DNA from: Pseudophaeobacter sp965641885
GTDB taxonomy: Bacteria; Pseudomonadota; Alphaproteobacteria; Rhodobacterales; Rhodobacteraceae
Reading direction: 5' to 3'
Assembly (NCBI GenBank): GCA_965641885.1
Contig: OZ282574.1
Coordinates: 682,001-746,000 of the forward strand
DNA length: 64,000 nt
The notes below the pieces were generated by a model. That model was given only the letters and a program-made list of their open reading frames with translations, was not told the DNA's origin and did not search any database. Every line of letters begins with the position of its first letter. Position 1 is the first letter of the stretch. A program made the position numbers and the translations under genes. Shown piece by piece: positions 1-9,804 of this stretch.

Positions 1-45
1 CGCCAAGGTCAGCTCCGCCCTGTACTGTGACTACCCACATCAGCA

Positions 46-80
46 AGAAAAATGCGCGCCCCGTTTGGAGGACGCGCATT
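46..80 (-). terminator. Rho-independent terminator downstream of the first RTX gene
   Basis: Arms AATGCGCG (51-58) and CGCGCATT (73-80) form a GC-rich hairpin. Read on the minus strand it is followed by a T-rich run (TTTTTCTT). It lies about 130 bases past the stop of the leftward RTX gene and is a plausible end for that transcript. Confidence 0.6.
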
Positions 81-213
81 CAAGAAAAAAACCTACAGGC
101 AACCTCAGCCAAACCCTGCTGCACCCGAGGCGGCGGCACCAAGCCTGTTGTCTAAAAGACCGTATTAAGGCCAGCAGAAAGGCAAGCCGAAAAGCCAGCC
201 ACCATGACCCCGA

Positions 214-1851
214 TCAGAAGATAAAGTCGCTAATTCCCAGATCCGCCATGACGACATCAAGCAAAGTGATAGAATTGCCGTTGCCATCGTTTATCACCAC
301 ATCCACCCCATCCTGGGACATGTGATTGTGCCGCAGATCACGCAAATTGATGATCTCCTCAACAGCAGACAAGTCAATTTTCTCGGCGCGTTTGAGCTCA
401 TTAAAGTCTCGGATGGTATCATGCCCAAAGGCTCCGGAGAACACAAAGGTGTCTGCCTGATTTCCACCAGTCAGAATGTCGTCTCCTGCGCCGCCAATCA
501 ACCTATCAGCACCGTTATTGCCGAAGAGGCGATCATTGCCTGCGTTCCCTGACAGCTCGTCTTGTCCTGCGTTCCCAAACAGACGGTCCCTTCCACCCCC
601 TCCGGAAAGCAGATCATCGCCTGATCCAGCGCGGACAATGTCATTTCCGCTTCCGGCGTTGACGGTATCGTCGCCAGTGCCTGCCAGCAAAAGATCACGC
701 CCGCCCAAACCAGAAATCAAGTCGTCGCCTCCCAAGGCGTCGATGCTGTCACGATCCAGGGTGCCGGTCAGAACGTCATCCCCTTCTGTGGCGACATTGG
801 CACCGCTGCTATAGGTTTCTGACGCCAGAAAACCCTGACCGATCACCGCATTGCCAACCTCAGCTATGCTGGCGACAAAAACCGTGTCCTCACCAAAGGT
901 TGCCTCAGAACCGGCGGCGATGGTGACATCGACAAAGGTGGCGCCAGCCTCAACGGTGAATTCCGCATCAACTGTGGTTGCCGCGCGGGAATAATCAGCA
1001 TCGGCGGCGGTCAGGGTCACGGTTCCGGAAATGGCTTCTGCGGCCTGCGCATCCAGAGCGACGCGCACAGTCACAAAGGTCGTCCCGGCGGATCCACTGG
1101 CCTGCACGGCATCAATATTGGCGATAACCTCCGGCGCGTCCCCGATCGCGCTGTTGATTGTATAGCCGCCAAAAGAGCCAAAATAGGTGTCAGCAGTCAA
1201 GAAATAGGTGCCTGCAATCGAAGGGGTAAACGCCAGGGTCGCTTCTCCCCAGGCGCTGGCACTGTAGGAATAGCCAGAAGAAATGGCCTCACCTGTTTCG
1301 TCCAGAACCTGCATCAGGGCGCCGGAAGTCGCGCCATAAGGAGAATCCGCCTGCGTCATGACAAAATTGTAAACTTGGCCAACTTCGACTTCTATTCTGT
1401 AGTAGTCGGTTTCGCGGATACCGTCGGATCCGTTGATGACGCCCGTGATAGAGCTGCCGATTTCAAAGTCAGGCGCCCCGGCTATCACGCCGCTGTCTTC
1501 GTCTTCCAGATAGTCCGCTGCGATCCCGACCATGGTGACCGTGTAGCTGCCGCTTCCAGTGACGCGTATATCGGCAAAGTCCGAGGGATGCGTTGTCGTA
1601 TAGGTCAGCGTATTGCCACTCACCTCTGCCGCGACGGGGTTGCCGTCGTCCAGCATTTCAAAGGACACACCCTCTCCTTCAAGCACAAACGTATAAGGTT
1701 GACCCACCGCCATGGAGGTTCGGATGTAATCCCCGGTGTCGCTGCCGCCTACGGTGCCGCTGACACGATACCCAGGCTGAATGAAGCCACCGTTGTTTTC
1801 GCTATAATCAAAGGTGTCGGTCCAATCGGTGGTCTCTGTAACAGTATACAC
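214..1851 (-). CDS. RTX-type secreted protein with PPC-like and Calx-beta-like domains
   Basis: This 545-residue protein is a predicted type I secretion substrate. The first half looks like two beta-sandwich modules related to bacterial pre-peptidase C-terminal (PPC) domains, around residues 20-110 and 125-235. A Calx-beta-like segment follows at about 240-340. From about 360 to 465 it carries tandem calcium-binding nonapeptides of the GGxGxDxUx type (for example GGAGDDILTGG). The last 75 residues form the usual post-repeat module (DTFVF, then DTIRDFN) and end in an aromatic/hydrophobic tail, DFIF, as expected for an uncleaved C-terminal export signal. There is no N-terminal signal peptide. 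Start is GTG at 1851, preceded on the minus strand by GAGGAG at good spacing. Its C-terminal 45 residues resemble those of the 1109-residue RTX protein at 48169-51498. The biological activity is unknown; no catalytic motif is visible. Confidence 0.85.
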   Translation of the reverse strand: MYTVTETTDWTDTFDYSENNGGFIQPGYRVSGTVGGSDTGDYIRTSMAVGQPYTFVLEGEGVSFEMLDDGNPVAAEVSGNTLTYTTTHPSDFADIRVTGSGSYTVTMVGIAADYLEDEDSGVIAGAPDFEIGSSITGVINGSDGIRETDYYRIEVEVGQVYNFVMTQADSPYGATSGALMQVLDETGEAISSGYSYSASAWGEATLAFTPSIAGTYFLTADTYFGSFGGYTINSAIGDAPEVIANIDAVQASGSAGTTFVTVRVALDAQAAEAISGTVTLTAADADYSRAATTVDAEFTVEAGATFVDVTIAAGSEATFGEDTVFVASIAEVGNAVIGQGFLASETYSSGANVATEGDDVLTGTLDRDSIDALGGDDLISGLGGRDLLLAGTGDDTVNAGSGNDIVRAGSGDDLLSGGGGRDRLFGNAGQDELSGNAGNDRLFGNNGADRLIGGAGDDILTGGNQADTFVFSGAFGHDTIRDFNELKRAEKIDLSAVEEIINLRDLRHNHMSQDGVDVVINDGNGNSITLLDVVMADLGISDFIF

Positions 1852-2261
1852 GTCAGTAGCTCCTCATGTGCGCGTCGCTGAATTCTGCGATCTGGCCCCC
1901 GCTTATCTTCGTCGCGATCTGGTCTCTCTGGAGGTCGCCGGATAGAATTTCTCCCGGAAACAGGCTAGGTGAAAAACCGGTAATTCTCCACAAAAATTAG
2001 TGCCCTGTGCGAAAGTAACGCACGGCCCAATTTTCCTAAACTGACATTCTCCAAGTGGAATGCCTTCTCGTGCACGGTGCCCCTGCTTTGTGGCCCGATC
2101 AACTCTCTTTCGCCCATTGTTTCCTTGTTCAGTCATCCAACACGCGGCTCTAACGCGATTTCTGGTCTCCGTAGTGTGGGGAATGTGGTTTTGTGTCTGT
2201 TTGGCACCCATTCGAACAGACCGGTTGAGCCGTATTAGTTCGGTTTTGGCTGAGAATACCG
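1852..2261. other. Intergenic region with no supported gene
   Basis: It contains the upstream region of the leftward RTX gene, with its ribosome-binding site just after 1851. Open frames here have no recognisable domain or convincing start. It ends at the 3' edge of the IS1380 remnant. Confidence 0.5.
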
Positions 2262-3057
2262 TCATGTTGAAGCCGGTGGTGCACGGAGCCCGTGGATCGC
2301 CGTCAGGATGCGGCGGAAAAGGTCACCGTTGACGGCAATCTCAGCGAGTTGAAAGGTAATAGCGTGGGCGTGCCTGACAACTCGGGCACTAATCTTGATT
2401 AGACGGGTTTGCGGGCGTACCCTCATTGATATGCTGTTCTGCGGTGCCATGCTGATTGTAAAATCGGATGATCCAGTCCGGCTCCATGGGTAGGTTGGTC
2501 ACAACAAAGCCGACGCGCGGGAACAACTCCCGGGATGCCACTCGACCTTGGCGACAACACGGCGGGGTTTGTTCCAGGGTGCCGCCTGATACTCAAAGTC
2601 GCCGTAGACGCACTTCACACCTTTTGGTGGGCATCCGACTGGGCGCTTGAGCAGATGCGCAATCCTGCCCTGAAGGACACGATTGGCGTGAAGCCGGTTG
2701 GCGTGGAAATAGCCCGCTGTTTCCAGCGTTTTGTATAACTCCGGGATGGCGAAGGCGGAATCGACCCGAAAAAACCGCATCAGGTGACCGTCTGCATATC
2801 GCTCGATGACCGGCTTCAGAACGGTCTGCCGCCCGAAGACTGACTGGCGCAACAGACCAACCAGCGAGTGCAGACAATTATGGCCAGTGCGCGTTTCTCT
2901 CAACCATCCACCAGCAATGGCGTGCAGGCCGAGGACTTCATCGAGTTCTCGGAACAACAGCAGGCCGCCGTTAGAACTGATCTTGGAACCATGGAATTCC
3001 AGCCGCACCCGCCGGTCAACACCAAGCCGAACATCAACCGTTTCGCTTGCACCCTAA
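2262..3057 (-). mobile_element. IS1380-family transposase remnant (internally deleted, frameshifted)
   Basis: The minus strand first encodes the conserved IS1380 N-terminus (VRLEFHGSKISSNGGLLLF, then TRTGHNCLHSLVGLLRQSVFGR). It then jumps directly to the central/C-terminal part (FRVDSAFAIPELYKTLE, HANRVLQGRIAHLLKRPVG, KPRRVVAKVEWHPG). The extreme C-terminus continues in another frame at 2262-2405 (LIKISARVV, FQLAEIAVNGDLFRRIL). A normal IS1380 transposase has roughly 430-460 residues; this one lacks the stretch between the N-terminus and the second catalytic region and cannot be active. The family call rests on remembered family sequence and is strong because several blocks match in order. 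Confidence 0.8.
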
Positions 3058-3426
3058 GGTGATCCACGACCTGCCCCCTTCATCCGAATTAACATGTTGA
3101 AATATAATACATTACTGGCAGTTATAGGTGCGAAAACGTCATGTTACTTGGGGAATGTGGGACCAAAGTAGACCAAGGTCGGGATTATCGACTTAGCCGA
3201 CCTTAAGCCATAAAAAATGTTGCGCAAGATGTCGAACGGCCGGTTTGGTGAAGCTGCACCGCAGCGCTCGGTCACGAAGCGAACGGCAGGTCAGGGCCGT
3301 TCGCGCGATGTACCATGTCCAGCACCCCGCACTTTGCAAATATTGCTTTCTACGCACGGCTGCCGTTGCCGGTGTTCACGCCAACCAAACCGAGGTACCG
3401 ACGCCTGGATGACTGCGCCCAGTGCA
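3058..3426. other. Intergenic region, nothing recognisable
   Basis: This 369-base stretch lies between the IS1380 remnant and the glycine-zipper gene. No ORF with a recognisable domain and no obvious terminator were seen. Confidence 0.4.
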
Positions 3427-4038
3427 TCACTTCAAATCAACGAAGATTTGCGAGACGACACCAGCTTCAAGCAGGGCGACCTTGATCTCATTGATCGCAC
3501 CGATGTCAGCTGAGCTGACGATGACCACATCGTTGACCACCAGTGAATACAACGGCGCGTCGGGCTCAAGGTTGGCCAAATATTTCTCTGCGGCCAGTTG
3601 AGACTTCGGGCCCCATTTGCCGTCATAGGCGACGCCAATCGTATACTGCGCGTCCATGATCATTTCTTTACTGACGGATTTGCCTTCGTTCAGATCCAGC
3701 AAGACCTTTTGAAGCTTTGCTTCATCCGTGATGCGCTCCGGAACGAACACGTTTGTGCAAGTCTCGACTTCTCTGTATTTGGTGACTGTATTGGTGCTGG
3801 TTTCATTGGCGATGGCTCCGCCAACGATAGCACCGACGGCAGCGCCGGCATTTTTATCGGTCACAACCTTCCCGATCACGCCGCCAACAATCGCTCCGCC
3901 GATTACTTTTTCGGGACTTCCGCCTTTCACGGTTTCTTGATACGGCACCGTTTGTGTCTCGCATTTTGTCTCGTATGAACCGGCAAATACCTGAGATGCT
4001 ATCAGAACAGCCGTCGCTGCTGTCGCCAAAATTTTCAT
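3427..4038 (-). CDS. Secreted glycine-zipper protein with peptidoglycan-binding-like tail
   Basis: A 203-residue exported protein. Residues 1-19 form a signal peptide with a probable cleavage VFA/GS. Residues about 45-80 are a glycine zipper (GGAIVGGVIGKVV, GAAVGAIVGGAIA) of the kind found in 17-kDa antigen/SmpA-like envelope proteins. These typically insert into or span the outer membrane region. Residues about 120-150 (YTIGVAYDGKWGPKSQLAAEKYL) resemble a degenerate PG_binding_1 domain, suggesting contact with the cell wall. It has a near-perfect Shine-Dalgarno, AAGGAGG, about 8 bases before the ATG. It is monocistronic between mobile-element remnants. The role is probably envelope structure or stress response, inferred only from fold. 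Confidence 0.75.
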   Translation of the reverse strand: MKILATAATAVLIASQVFAGSYETKCETQTVPYQETVKGGSPEKVIGGAIVGGVIGKVVTDKNAGAAVGAIVGGAIANETSTNTVTKYREVETCTNVFVPERITDEAKLQKVLLDLNEGKSVSKEMIMDAQYTIGVAYDGKWGPKSQLAAEKYLANLEPDAPLYSLVVNDVVIVSSADIGAINEIKVALLEAGVVSQIFVDLK

Positions 4039-4467
4039 GTCTCGTTCCTCCTTATGCAGGTCAACCTAGTCTAGCCCCCGCACCTTACGACTATCAGCCG
4101 TTCACCCTCTGGCGACGCAAACGCTTTTGCCGGTGATCCAGCCTGTTCTCTTGATCTTGTGGCTAACTAGCTATGCCCTCAACTGTTATTCAATATCATG
4201 GCAGGATTCCGCTAGTTCTGACGAGTGGGACGGGTGTTCGTAGCGCCCCGATAGGGTTCAAACATTCTTACTTTGAAGCGAACGACTAAGGCGACTTAAC
4301 TGCTACTAAGTTTGGGGCAGCCAATGGCAGCTTTGTCCTGAGATGTGTAAATTTGAGCATCCTTTGACTCTGCAGTTGCAGCGAACGGCAGGATTGACGT
4401 GCCGCACTGCAACAATGATGACCACCGGCGGACGTCGGCTAATGGGATGTACCGGCTGCTTCACCCA

Positions 4468-4496
4468 GCAGGTTAGGCTGAGCCTAGTTCACCTGC
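4468..4496 (+). promoter_or_regulatory. Nested inverted repeat just upstream of the IS110 transposase
   Basis: GCAGGT (4468-4473) pairs with ACCTGC (4491-4496), and inside it TAGGCT (4474-4479) pairs with AGCCTA (4481-4486). The hairpin ends a few bases before the AGGAG ribosome-binding site and could limit transposase translation. Alternatively it could be part of the structured non-coding RNA that IS110 elements encode in their flank. The remaining sequence at 4039-4467 contains no supported gene. Confidence 0.45.
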
Positions 4497-4512
4497 ATTT
4501 AGGAGAAGTAGC

Positions 4513-5571
4513 ATGGCGAAGACAGAGTTTGATGAACTGATGTCGATTGGCATCGATATCGGCAAAGATACGTTTCATTTGGTTGGTTTTGACCAAGATG
4601 GGCAGCGCGTTCTGCGCAAGCAGATCAAGCGCCTCGCTTTGATAACGACATTCGAGAAGTTGCCGCGTTGCGTGGTCGGCATGGAGGCGTGTCTAAGCGC
4701 TCACTTTGTCAGCCGCACCCTGCGCAAGATGGGTTTTGAGCCTCGGATCATCCCTGCGATTTACGTGAAGCCTTTCAACAAAGGTCAGAAGAACGACTAC
4801 AACGATGCTGAGGCCATCGCAGAGGCTGCGCTGCGGCCGAACTTGAAGGCGGTCTCCGAGAAGACGCAGGACCAGCTCGACCTACAGGCATTGCATCGTG
4901 TGCGCTCACGTCTGGTGTCGCGTCGTACAGCAACGATCAATCAGATCCGCGCCTTTCTGATCGAACAAGGGATCACTGTCCGCAAAGGCCTGCGCGCGCT
5001 GAATAATTCCTTTGAAGCGATCCTGGAGGAGCGCAAAGATGAGATATCACCGCGGATGCGATCTATCCTGATCGGCCTTTACGGCGACTGGATGTGGATG
5101 GATGACCGTATCGACAAGGTCTCAGCAGAGATCGAAGAGATCAGCCGTACCGAGGAGAACTGCCGAAATGTCATGACGATCCCTGGTATTGGTCCGATGA
5201 TTTCCACGGCGATGGTCGCGGCGGTAGGTGAAGGCGAAGCCTTTGATCGCGGTCGTGACTTTGCGGCCTGGGTCGGCCTCGTTCCCCGACAATACAGCAC
5301 CGGTGGGCGAACGATCTTGGGGCGGATCTCAAAACGAGGAAGTCGATATCTACGGATGCTGTTCGTCCAAGCAGCAAAAGTCATCATGATGCGGCCACAT
5401 CGATGGCCCGACTTTAGCTTTGGCGAGTGGCTAATACATGCATCAGAACGCATGCATCGAAACAAGGCTGCCGTCGCCCTTGCAAATAAACTGGCGCGCA
5501 TGGCGTGGAGCATTTTGAGACATAAAACGGCATTTGACGTGCCAAGAGATGAGGTTGCTGTCGGTATCTGA
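4513..5571 (+). CDS. IS110-family transposase/RNA-guided recombinase (intact)
   Basis: A full-length 352-residue IS110 recombinase. The N-terminal DEDD RuvC-like domain shows GIDIGKD (Asp near residue 14), GMEA (Glu near 58) and the paired acidic motif NDYNDAEAIAEA (around 94-105). The C-terminal Transposase_20 (Tnp) domain carries MTIPGIGPMISTAMVAAVG and GLVPRQYSTGGRTILGRISKRG, the region holding the catalytic serine in this family. AGGAG precedes the ATG. The long left non-coding flank (4270-4512) is where IS110-type elements encode a bridge RNA that specifies target and donor DNA. No terminal inverted repeats are expected for IS110. It appears intact and potentially active. Confidence 0.92.
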   Translation: MAKTEFDELMSIGIDIGKDTFHLVGFDQDGQRVLRKQIKRLALITTFEKLPRCVVGMEACLSAHFVSRTLRKMGFEPRIIPAIYVKPFNKGQKNDYNDAEAIAEAALRPNLKAVSEKTQDQLDLQALHRVRSRLVSRRTATINQIRAFLIEQGITVRKGLRALNNSFEAILEERKDEISPRMRSILIGLYGDWMWMDDRIDKVSAEIEEISRTEENCRNVMTIPGIGPMISTAMVAAVGEGEAFDRGRDFAAWVGLVPRQYSTGGRTILGRISKRGSRYLRMLFVQAAKVIMMRPHRWPDFSFGEWLIHASERMHRNKAAVALANKLARMAWSILRHKTAFDVPRDEVAVGI

Positions 5572-6292
5572 TCGACCCTCAGCAATCCAAAGGAGTTCGC
5601 GATAGATAGCAAAGCATGGAACGGAAAAATTACGCCCCCAGAGTCTGACGGCCCAAATGGTCATAATCGACCTGTCCGCTAATGAGATCACGGCGCGTGC
5701 GTAACCCCAACAAGGCCACGACCCGCGTGTCGATCAACAGGCCGGATACATATGAGCGACTTCCGAGATCATGCCAGAAATCATTTGCGAACAGCAGCCG
5801 GTACATACATTTGGGCCGTTTGTGTTGATCGACACCAAGGGCGGAAGCCGGACTTTAGCTGCGTCTGCGACGGTTCCGTGCCAGACAGGCAAAAGCGACC
5901 ATTCAAGGCCTTGCGGACCGAAACCCACATGCTGCGTTGCGCACCAAGGTCAGCAAAGCGCCGCAGAAAGTGGGCTGTGCAAACTCCAAATCTCTTGTTG
6001 CTATAGGATAACCTGACCGACCCGAATAGGATGATAGTATGCTCGTAGTAGTACTCTGCTTCGGCCAGTTGCCGGTTCACGCTCGGTTTTGTCCGAACTC
6101 AGCCGGTGCGCACAGGGCATGTAGTTCGTCGGTCCCGGTGTCGGCCCTACCGCGACTATCGGATACCTGCCGAGAGATCGGACGTCGGGGCCGAAGCCGA
6201 AGACAGCTTTCAAGGGGCGGGCTCTGCAACGGTTTCCTCTTCCAACCCATGGCTAACCCTGTACGTTGTGATGAAGCAACTAGGGAAAGATC
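5572..6292. other. IS110 right flank and dispersed repeat, no supported gene
   Basis: This stretch contains the right end of the IS110 element and a 120-base dispersed repeat (5841-5962). No open frame here has a recognisable domain. Confidence 0.4.
5841..5962. repeat. Dispersed repeat, copy 1
   Basis: About 120 bases match 58669-58790 in the same orientation at roughly 90% identity, starting at GCGGAAxCCGGACTTTAGC. It lies close to IS elements in both places. It encodes no recognisable protein and may be a non-autonomous or relic mobile sequence. Confidence 0.7.
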
Positions 6293-6901
6293 ATGGCGTG
6301 GATTAAGACAGTGCCGTTCGCTGAGGCTACCGGCAAGCTCAAGAGACTCTATGACCGTGTAACCGGTCCTAATGGCAATGTTGACAATATCATGATGGTT
6401 CATTCCCTCCGTCCCCATTCGATGGAAGGGCATATGGCGATTTACAAATACGTCCTGCACCATAGCGGCAACACTGTACCTAAATGGTTCCTTGAGGTGC
6501 TCGGGGTCTGGGTATCGTCGTTGAATGACTGCGCGTACTGTGTTGAGCACCATTTCTCGGGATTGCAACGTCTGTTAAAGGATGAAGAGCGGGGATTAGC
6601 AATTCGTTCAGCTATCGAGGCACGTGACCTTTCTTTCGCCCCCTTAGACGATGCTCAAAAACAGGCAATGGGCTATGCACTCAAACTGACAGTTGAACCG
6701 TCTAAGTTGGTGGAAACTGACGTTCAGGCGTTGCGGGATGCTGGCTTCGATGATGGGGAGATTTTGGAAATCAACCAAGTTACAGCCTATTTTTCCTACG
6801 CAAATCGTACTGTTCTAGGGTTGGGTTGCTCAATCAAGGGCGATGTGTTGGGGCTTAGCCCAAATAATTCAGACAACCCAAACGATTGGGGTCATACTTG
6901 A
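6293..6901 (+). CDS. AhpD-like peroxidase-related protein (carboxymuconolactone decarboxylase family)
   Basis: A 202-residue all-helical protein of the AhpD/CMD superfamily, of the peroxidase-related enzyme type. The redox motif CxxC with a following His is present at NDCAYCVEHHFSG (around residues 80-92). It is the disulfide/proton-relay centre that reduces alkyl hydroperoxides in AhpD-type proteins. The N-terminal half (KLKRLYDRVTGPNGNVDNI, then MEGHMAIYKYVLHH) matches the family layout. An AGGGAAAG ribosome-binding site precedes the ATG. The length is normal for the subgroup. It stands alone between an IS110 element and a broken gene. The substrate cannot be deduced; a role in peroxide or quinone-linked redox is an inference from the family. 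Confidence 0.85.
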   Translation: MAWIKTVPFAEATGKLKRLYDRVTGPNGNVDNIMMVHSLRPHSMEGHMAIYKYVLHHSGNTVPKWFLEVLGVWVSSLNDCAYCVEHHFSGLQRLLKDEERGLAIRSAIEARDLSFAPLDDAQKQAMGYALKLTVEPSKLVETDVQALRDAGFDDGEILEINQVTAYFSYANRTVLGLGCSIKGDVLGLSPNNSDNPNDWGHT

Positions 6902-7131
6902 TAGAATGGCTAGGCACAGGTCGCTGAAGATCTGGATGGTGGCTACGCATCCCTTTCAACCTCCACCGTCCGCATTCCAACCTCACAGGTATAACACCAG
7001 CGGAATATGCGAACCGATCACAAAACGACTATACCCTGAACAGAGTTATCTTATTCAAGGGGGCCTTCAAACGGTTCAACAGACCGACCAGACCGTTGTT
7101 CATGCTCAGTCTTCCGCCTCAAATACCCTTC

Positions 7132-7740
7132 TCACCGTTCGATCTGTCGAAAGGCCACATAGTCCTGGACGTACTCCGCCTCAGGATCGACTTCATCCAG
7201 ACCATAGAACCGGTTCGACGTGGGCAGCGCCACCCCGCACACCCGCTCCGACGCAGTAGCCATCACCCGTTTCAGCTCCCCGACACGGGTATAGTCGATC
7301 AAGTAGCTGTCATGAACTGAAAGAACCGGAACTGCCTGATCGCAGAAATGGCGGTGAACGAACTCCGTGATCTGCCGTCCAGGTTCATCAGTCTGATCCC
7401 GTGATCCTTGAACAGCAGGTCGGCCAGATGCGGAGACCGCTCAAGAAAAGCGGCGAGAAGCATCTCAAGCTGCTCATTGGTCAGGGTCTTGCCAGCGTGC
7501 CCAGTTGGGAAACCATCGCGAAACCCCTTGAAGGCAGCGCCCTTGGCCCCCGCGTTGATAGCCGTCAGAACGAGCCGATTTATGAGTTTTCGCTGTAGCC
7601 CAACGGAACTCCCCCCCAGCAGCCCCTCTGACACGTCGTAGGGATCGCCAGTCACCTCAACTCCTGCCTCAAGGCTCAGCATCGAGACGTGTAAACTGCG
7701 GAAATCGACCTCGACCACGGGAGTGCCACTGATGAAGATC
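7132..7740 (-). pseudogene. DNA-polymerase-A-like gene remnant, copy 1
   Basis: The minus strand encodes the C-terminal half of a protein resembling the family A polymerase palm. VVEVDFRSLHVSMLSLEAG recalls motif A (DxSxxELR), LQRKLINRLVLTAINAG recalls the motif B helix, and VLSVHDSYLIDYT recalls motif C (HDE/HDS). A single-base deletion near 7376, shown by comparison with copy 2 at 37303-37680, breaks the frame between LMNLDGQ and VHRHFCDQAVPVLSVHDS. Translation in the shifted frame continues to a TGA at 7132. No intact 5' part is found. Homologous proteins are, to my recollection, annotated as hypothetical in Rhodobacterales mobile regions; the polymerase reading is inference from the three motifs. 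Confidence 0.6.
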
Positions 7741-7822
7741 TTTGACCACCAGTCGCTGTTTATTTTCCGCCGCCAGACGCCGTAAAGACATCTATTTTGC
7801 AGAGGGCCCGTGGATTACGCGC

Positions 7823-9622
7823 TCAAACGAAGGCGATGTCGTCGCTGAGTGCCTGGAACGTGTCGATCCCCAGGATCGTCAATTCGTGCCTGCCGAAATC
7901 AAACAACAGTCCTCCGTCGATCTCTTCGACAATCCTCGAGAGATCCCGCATCCCGAGAGAGCCGTCGCTTCCAAGATCGCGGTCAAATAAAACAGTATCC
8001 TTGTTGTTCTGGAAATCTAGGATCTTGTCCTTGCCGCTGGTGAACACGAAGCTGTCTCCACCACCGCCGCCGTTCATTTTGTCGTTGCCGTCTCCTCCTT
8101 CGATCCGATCCTTGCCACCGCCGCCGTTGATCTTATCATTGCCTGTATTGCCAAGGAGCGTGTCATTCCCAGCGCCGCCCAGGATAACATCCTTACCACC
8201 GCCACCATCGACATAGTCGGCCTTGCCCTTAACGGCGAATTTTTCGTTCTGATCGGTGCCAATGATGTACTGTGCCTGTTTCGCCCCGTAGCTACTGACA
8301 TCGAAAACATTCGCCATCACGGCACCGCCGCTGTTGTCCCCGTTACTGGAGGTCCAAGTCACAGCGACGTCGCCGTTCTTCAGCGTTTCAATTGCAGCAT
8401 CGTTTTGATCGCCCGACTGCTGGTCGTTGACGCGCTCCTCTTCGCCGAGCTTCCAACCTCGGGCGCTGAAGCGTTGCATATAGACGTCATCATTTCCGCC
8501 GCCGTCATCTGTCCAGGTAATCGCAAAGCCGCCGTCGTTGAGCGCAGAAATTTCAGGCAGCGTTTGATCACCCTTGCCCGTGTCCACTGCAATTTGCCCC
8601 GCACGGGCGGTAAAATCGTCGTTGAACACTTGAACATAAGTGTCGAAATCCCAATCGGCCTGGTTCGAGGAGCGTTCGTCGCGTTCTTGCCAAGTGATCG
8701 CAAACCCGCCGTCCTTCAACACCGCGACATGAGGGCGGGAGGCGCTGCCGGTCGCACCGGAGCCTACGACATCAAAACGGCCGTTGTAATCGGTGTCCAG
8801 CCTCGTGTCGTAATTGAACGAGCCGTCCAGCAAATCCTGCTGAAAGATCTGAAAAATGATCTTGCCGTCGCTGGCGTCGGGTGCGTCAGACTGGCTGGAA
8901 ACAACAATGTACTCTTCCAGAGATCCAAAGCGCCGATCGGTTATGTTGCGCAGGAACGCGGCATCGCCCCAGTTGGTGGATCCGAACGGTTCGGAGATAC
9001 CGAACAGTTCCTCGCCGCTCAGGTTCGTGCGGAATGTATTGGCATCAACGCCTTCGACCATGAAGTTGTATTCAAACCGCGGCTCGTCCTTCGAATACCA
9101 TGCAGTCAGGAACTTGTCGCCGCCGAGCGACGATACCGAGATGTCGATAAGATCGTCATGGATATTGCTGTTGCTCTGCGTGTTCTCACGCTGAACCTCG
9201 TACAGCATATAGGACACGTCAGACGAGTCAGTTTCAAACCCGAAGAGTTTGGAGCGCACCTCGTAATTCAGGCCGGGGAACCGGGTTGGTGTTGGTGGAC
9301 CGTCCGGATCGCCCGACAGAGCAATTTGCATCGTCGACTGCCAAACCCACATGCCACTCCCATCTTCGTTGAAGGCGACATCGGGGCTTTCCTGATCCCC
9401 GTCTGTGAGATCTGCAATGGAAATCTCTGCGCCCGTTTTTCTGCCCCCTGCGGTGAAGTCCTGCCCAAAGACGCCCCAAAGAAAGCCGTCCTGGCCGTCG
9501 CTCTGCCAGACGACTTGGAAGCCGCCCGTTGCCGGATTGGCGGCGATGTTCGGGGATTGCTGGGCGTCGGTGGTGTAAGTGTTGACGCGGAACTCTGTAT
9601 CAAGCTGTGAGAATGCACTCAT
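7823..9622 (-). CDS. RTX-type secreted protein with propeller-like repeats
   Basis: A 599-residue predicted type I secretion substrate. The first ~430 residues contain recurrent units of the type GGFAITWxDxxxxDxDVYxQxF (clear at about 305-330, 355-380 and 400-425; more degenerate at 35-60). These suggest a beta-propeller or beta-sandwich array of the kind seen in extracellular adhesins and repeat proteins. Residues about 455-525 are RTX nonapeptides (GGGGKDVILGGAGNDTLLGN and further). The C-terminal ~75 residues form the post-repeat secretion module and end in DDIAFV. There is no signal peptide. AGGAG lies 8 bases before the ATG. The gene is divergent from the LuxR/hydrolase-fusion gene, with a 182-base shared upstream region that could link their regulation. 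Function is unknown. Confidence 0.85.
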   Translation of the reverse strand: MSAFSQLDTEFRVNTYTTDAQQSPNIAANPATGGFQVVWQSDGQDGFLWGVFGQDFTAGGRKTGAEISIADLTDGDQESPDVAFNEDGSGMWVWQSTMQIALSGDPDGPPTPTRFPGLNYEVRSKLFGFETDSSDVSYMLYEVQRENTQSNSNIHDDLIDISVSSLGGDKFLTAWYSKDEPRFEYNFMVEGVDANTFRTNLSGEELFGISEPFGSTNWGDAAFLRNITDRRFGSLEEYIVVSSQSDAPDASDGKIIFQIFQQDLLDGSFNYDTRLDTDYNGRFDVVGSGATGSASRPHVAVLKDGGFAITWQERDERSSNQADWDFDTYVQVFNDDFTARAGQIAVDTGKGDQTLPEISALNDGGFAITWTDDGGGNDDVYMQRFSARGWKLGEEERVNDQQSGDQNDAAIETLKNGDVAVTWTSSNGDNSGGAVMANVFDVSSYGAKQAQYIIGTDQNEKFAVKGKADYVDGGGGKDVILGGAGNDTLLGNTGNDKINGGGGKDRIEGGDGNDKMNGGGGGDSFVFTSGKDKILDFQNNKDTVLFDRDLGSDGSLGMRDLSRIVEEIDGGLLFDFGRHELTILGIDTFQALSDDIAFV

Positions 9623-9804
9623 TATCTATCTCCTAAAACAAAAACGGGTAGTGCTGCGCGCTCGCAATGACCGCTTGCGGTAAGGTTGGCCTGCACGCGC
9701 TAGCCTTGCATTATCAACATTGATAAGATGCCTTGTGATTATGTATTTTTATCCGTGCCGGCGGGAATGGACCGCGGTCGCATTGAACAGGCGGAGCACG
9801 AAGA

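Noticed and set aside
1903..2332. Overlapping open frames on both strands upstream of the IS1380 remnant
   Set aside because: Basic, cysteine-scattered products typical of random GC-rich sequence; part is IS1380-derived.
8405..9610. 401-codon open frame antisense to the RTX gene at 7823-9622
   Set aside because: Arises from the high GC and codon bias of the real gene; no start context or domain, and it lies entirely inside the coding sequence.
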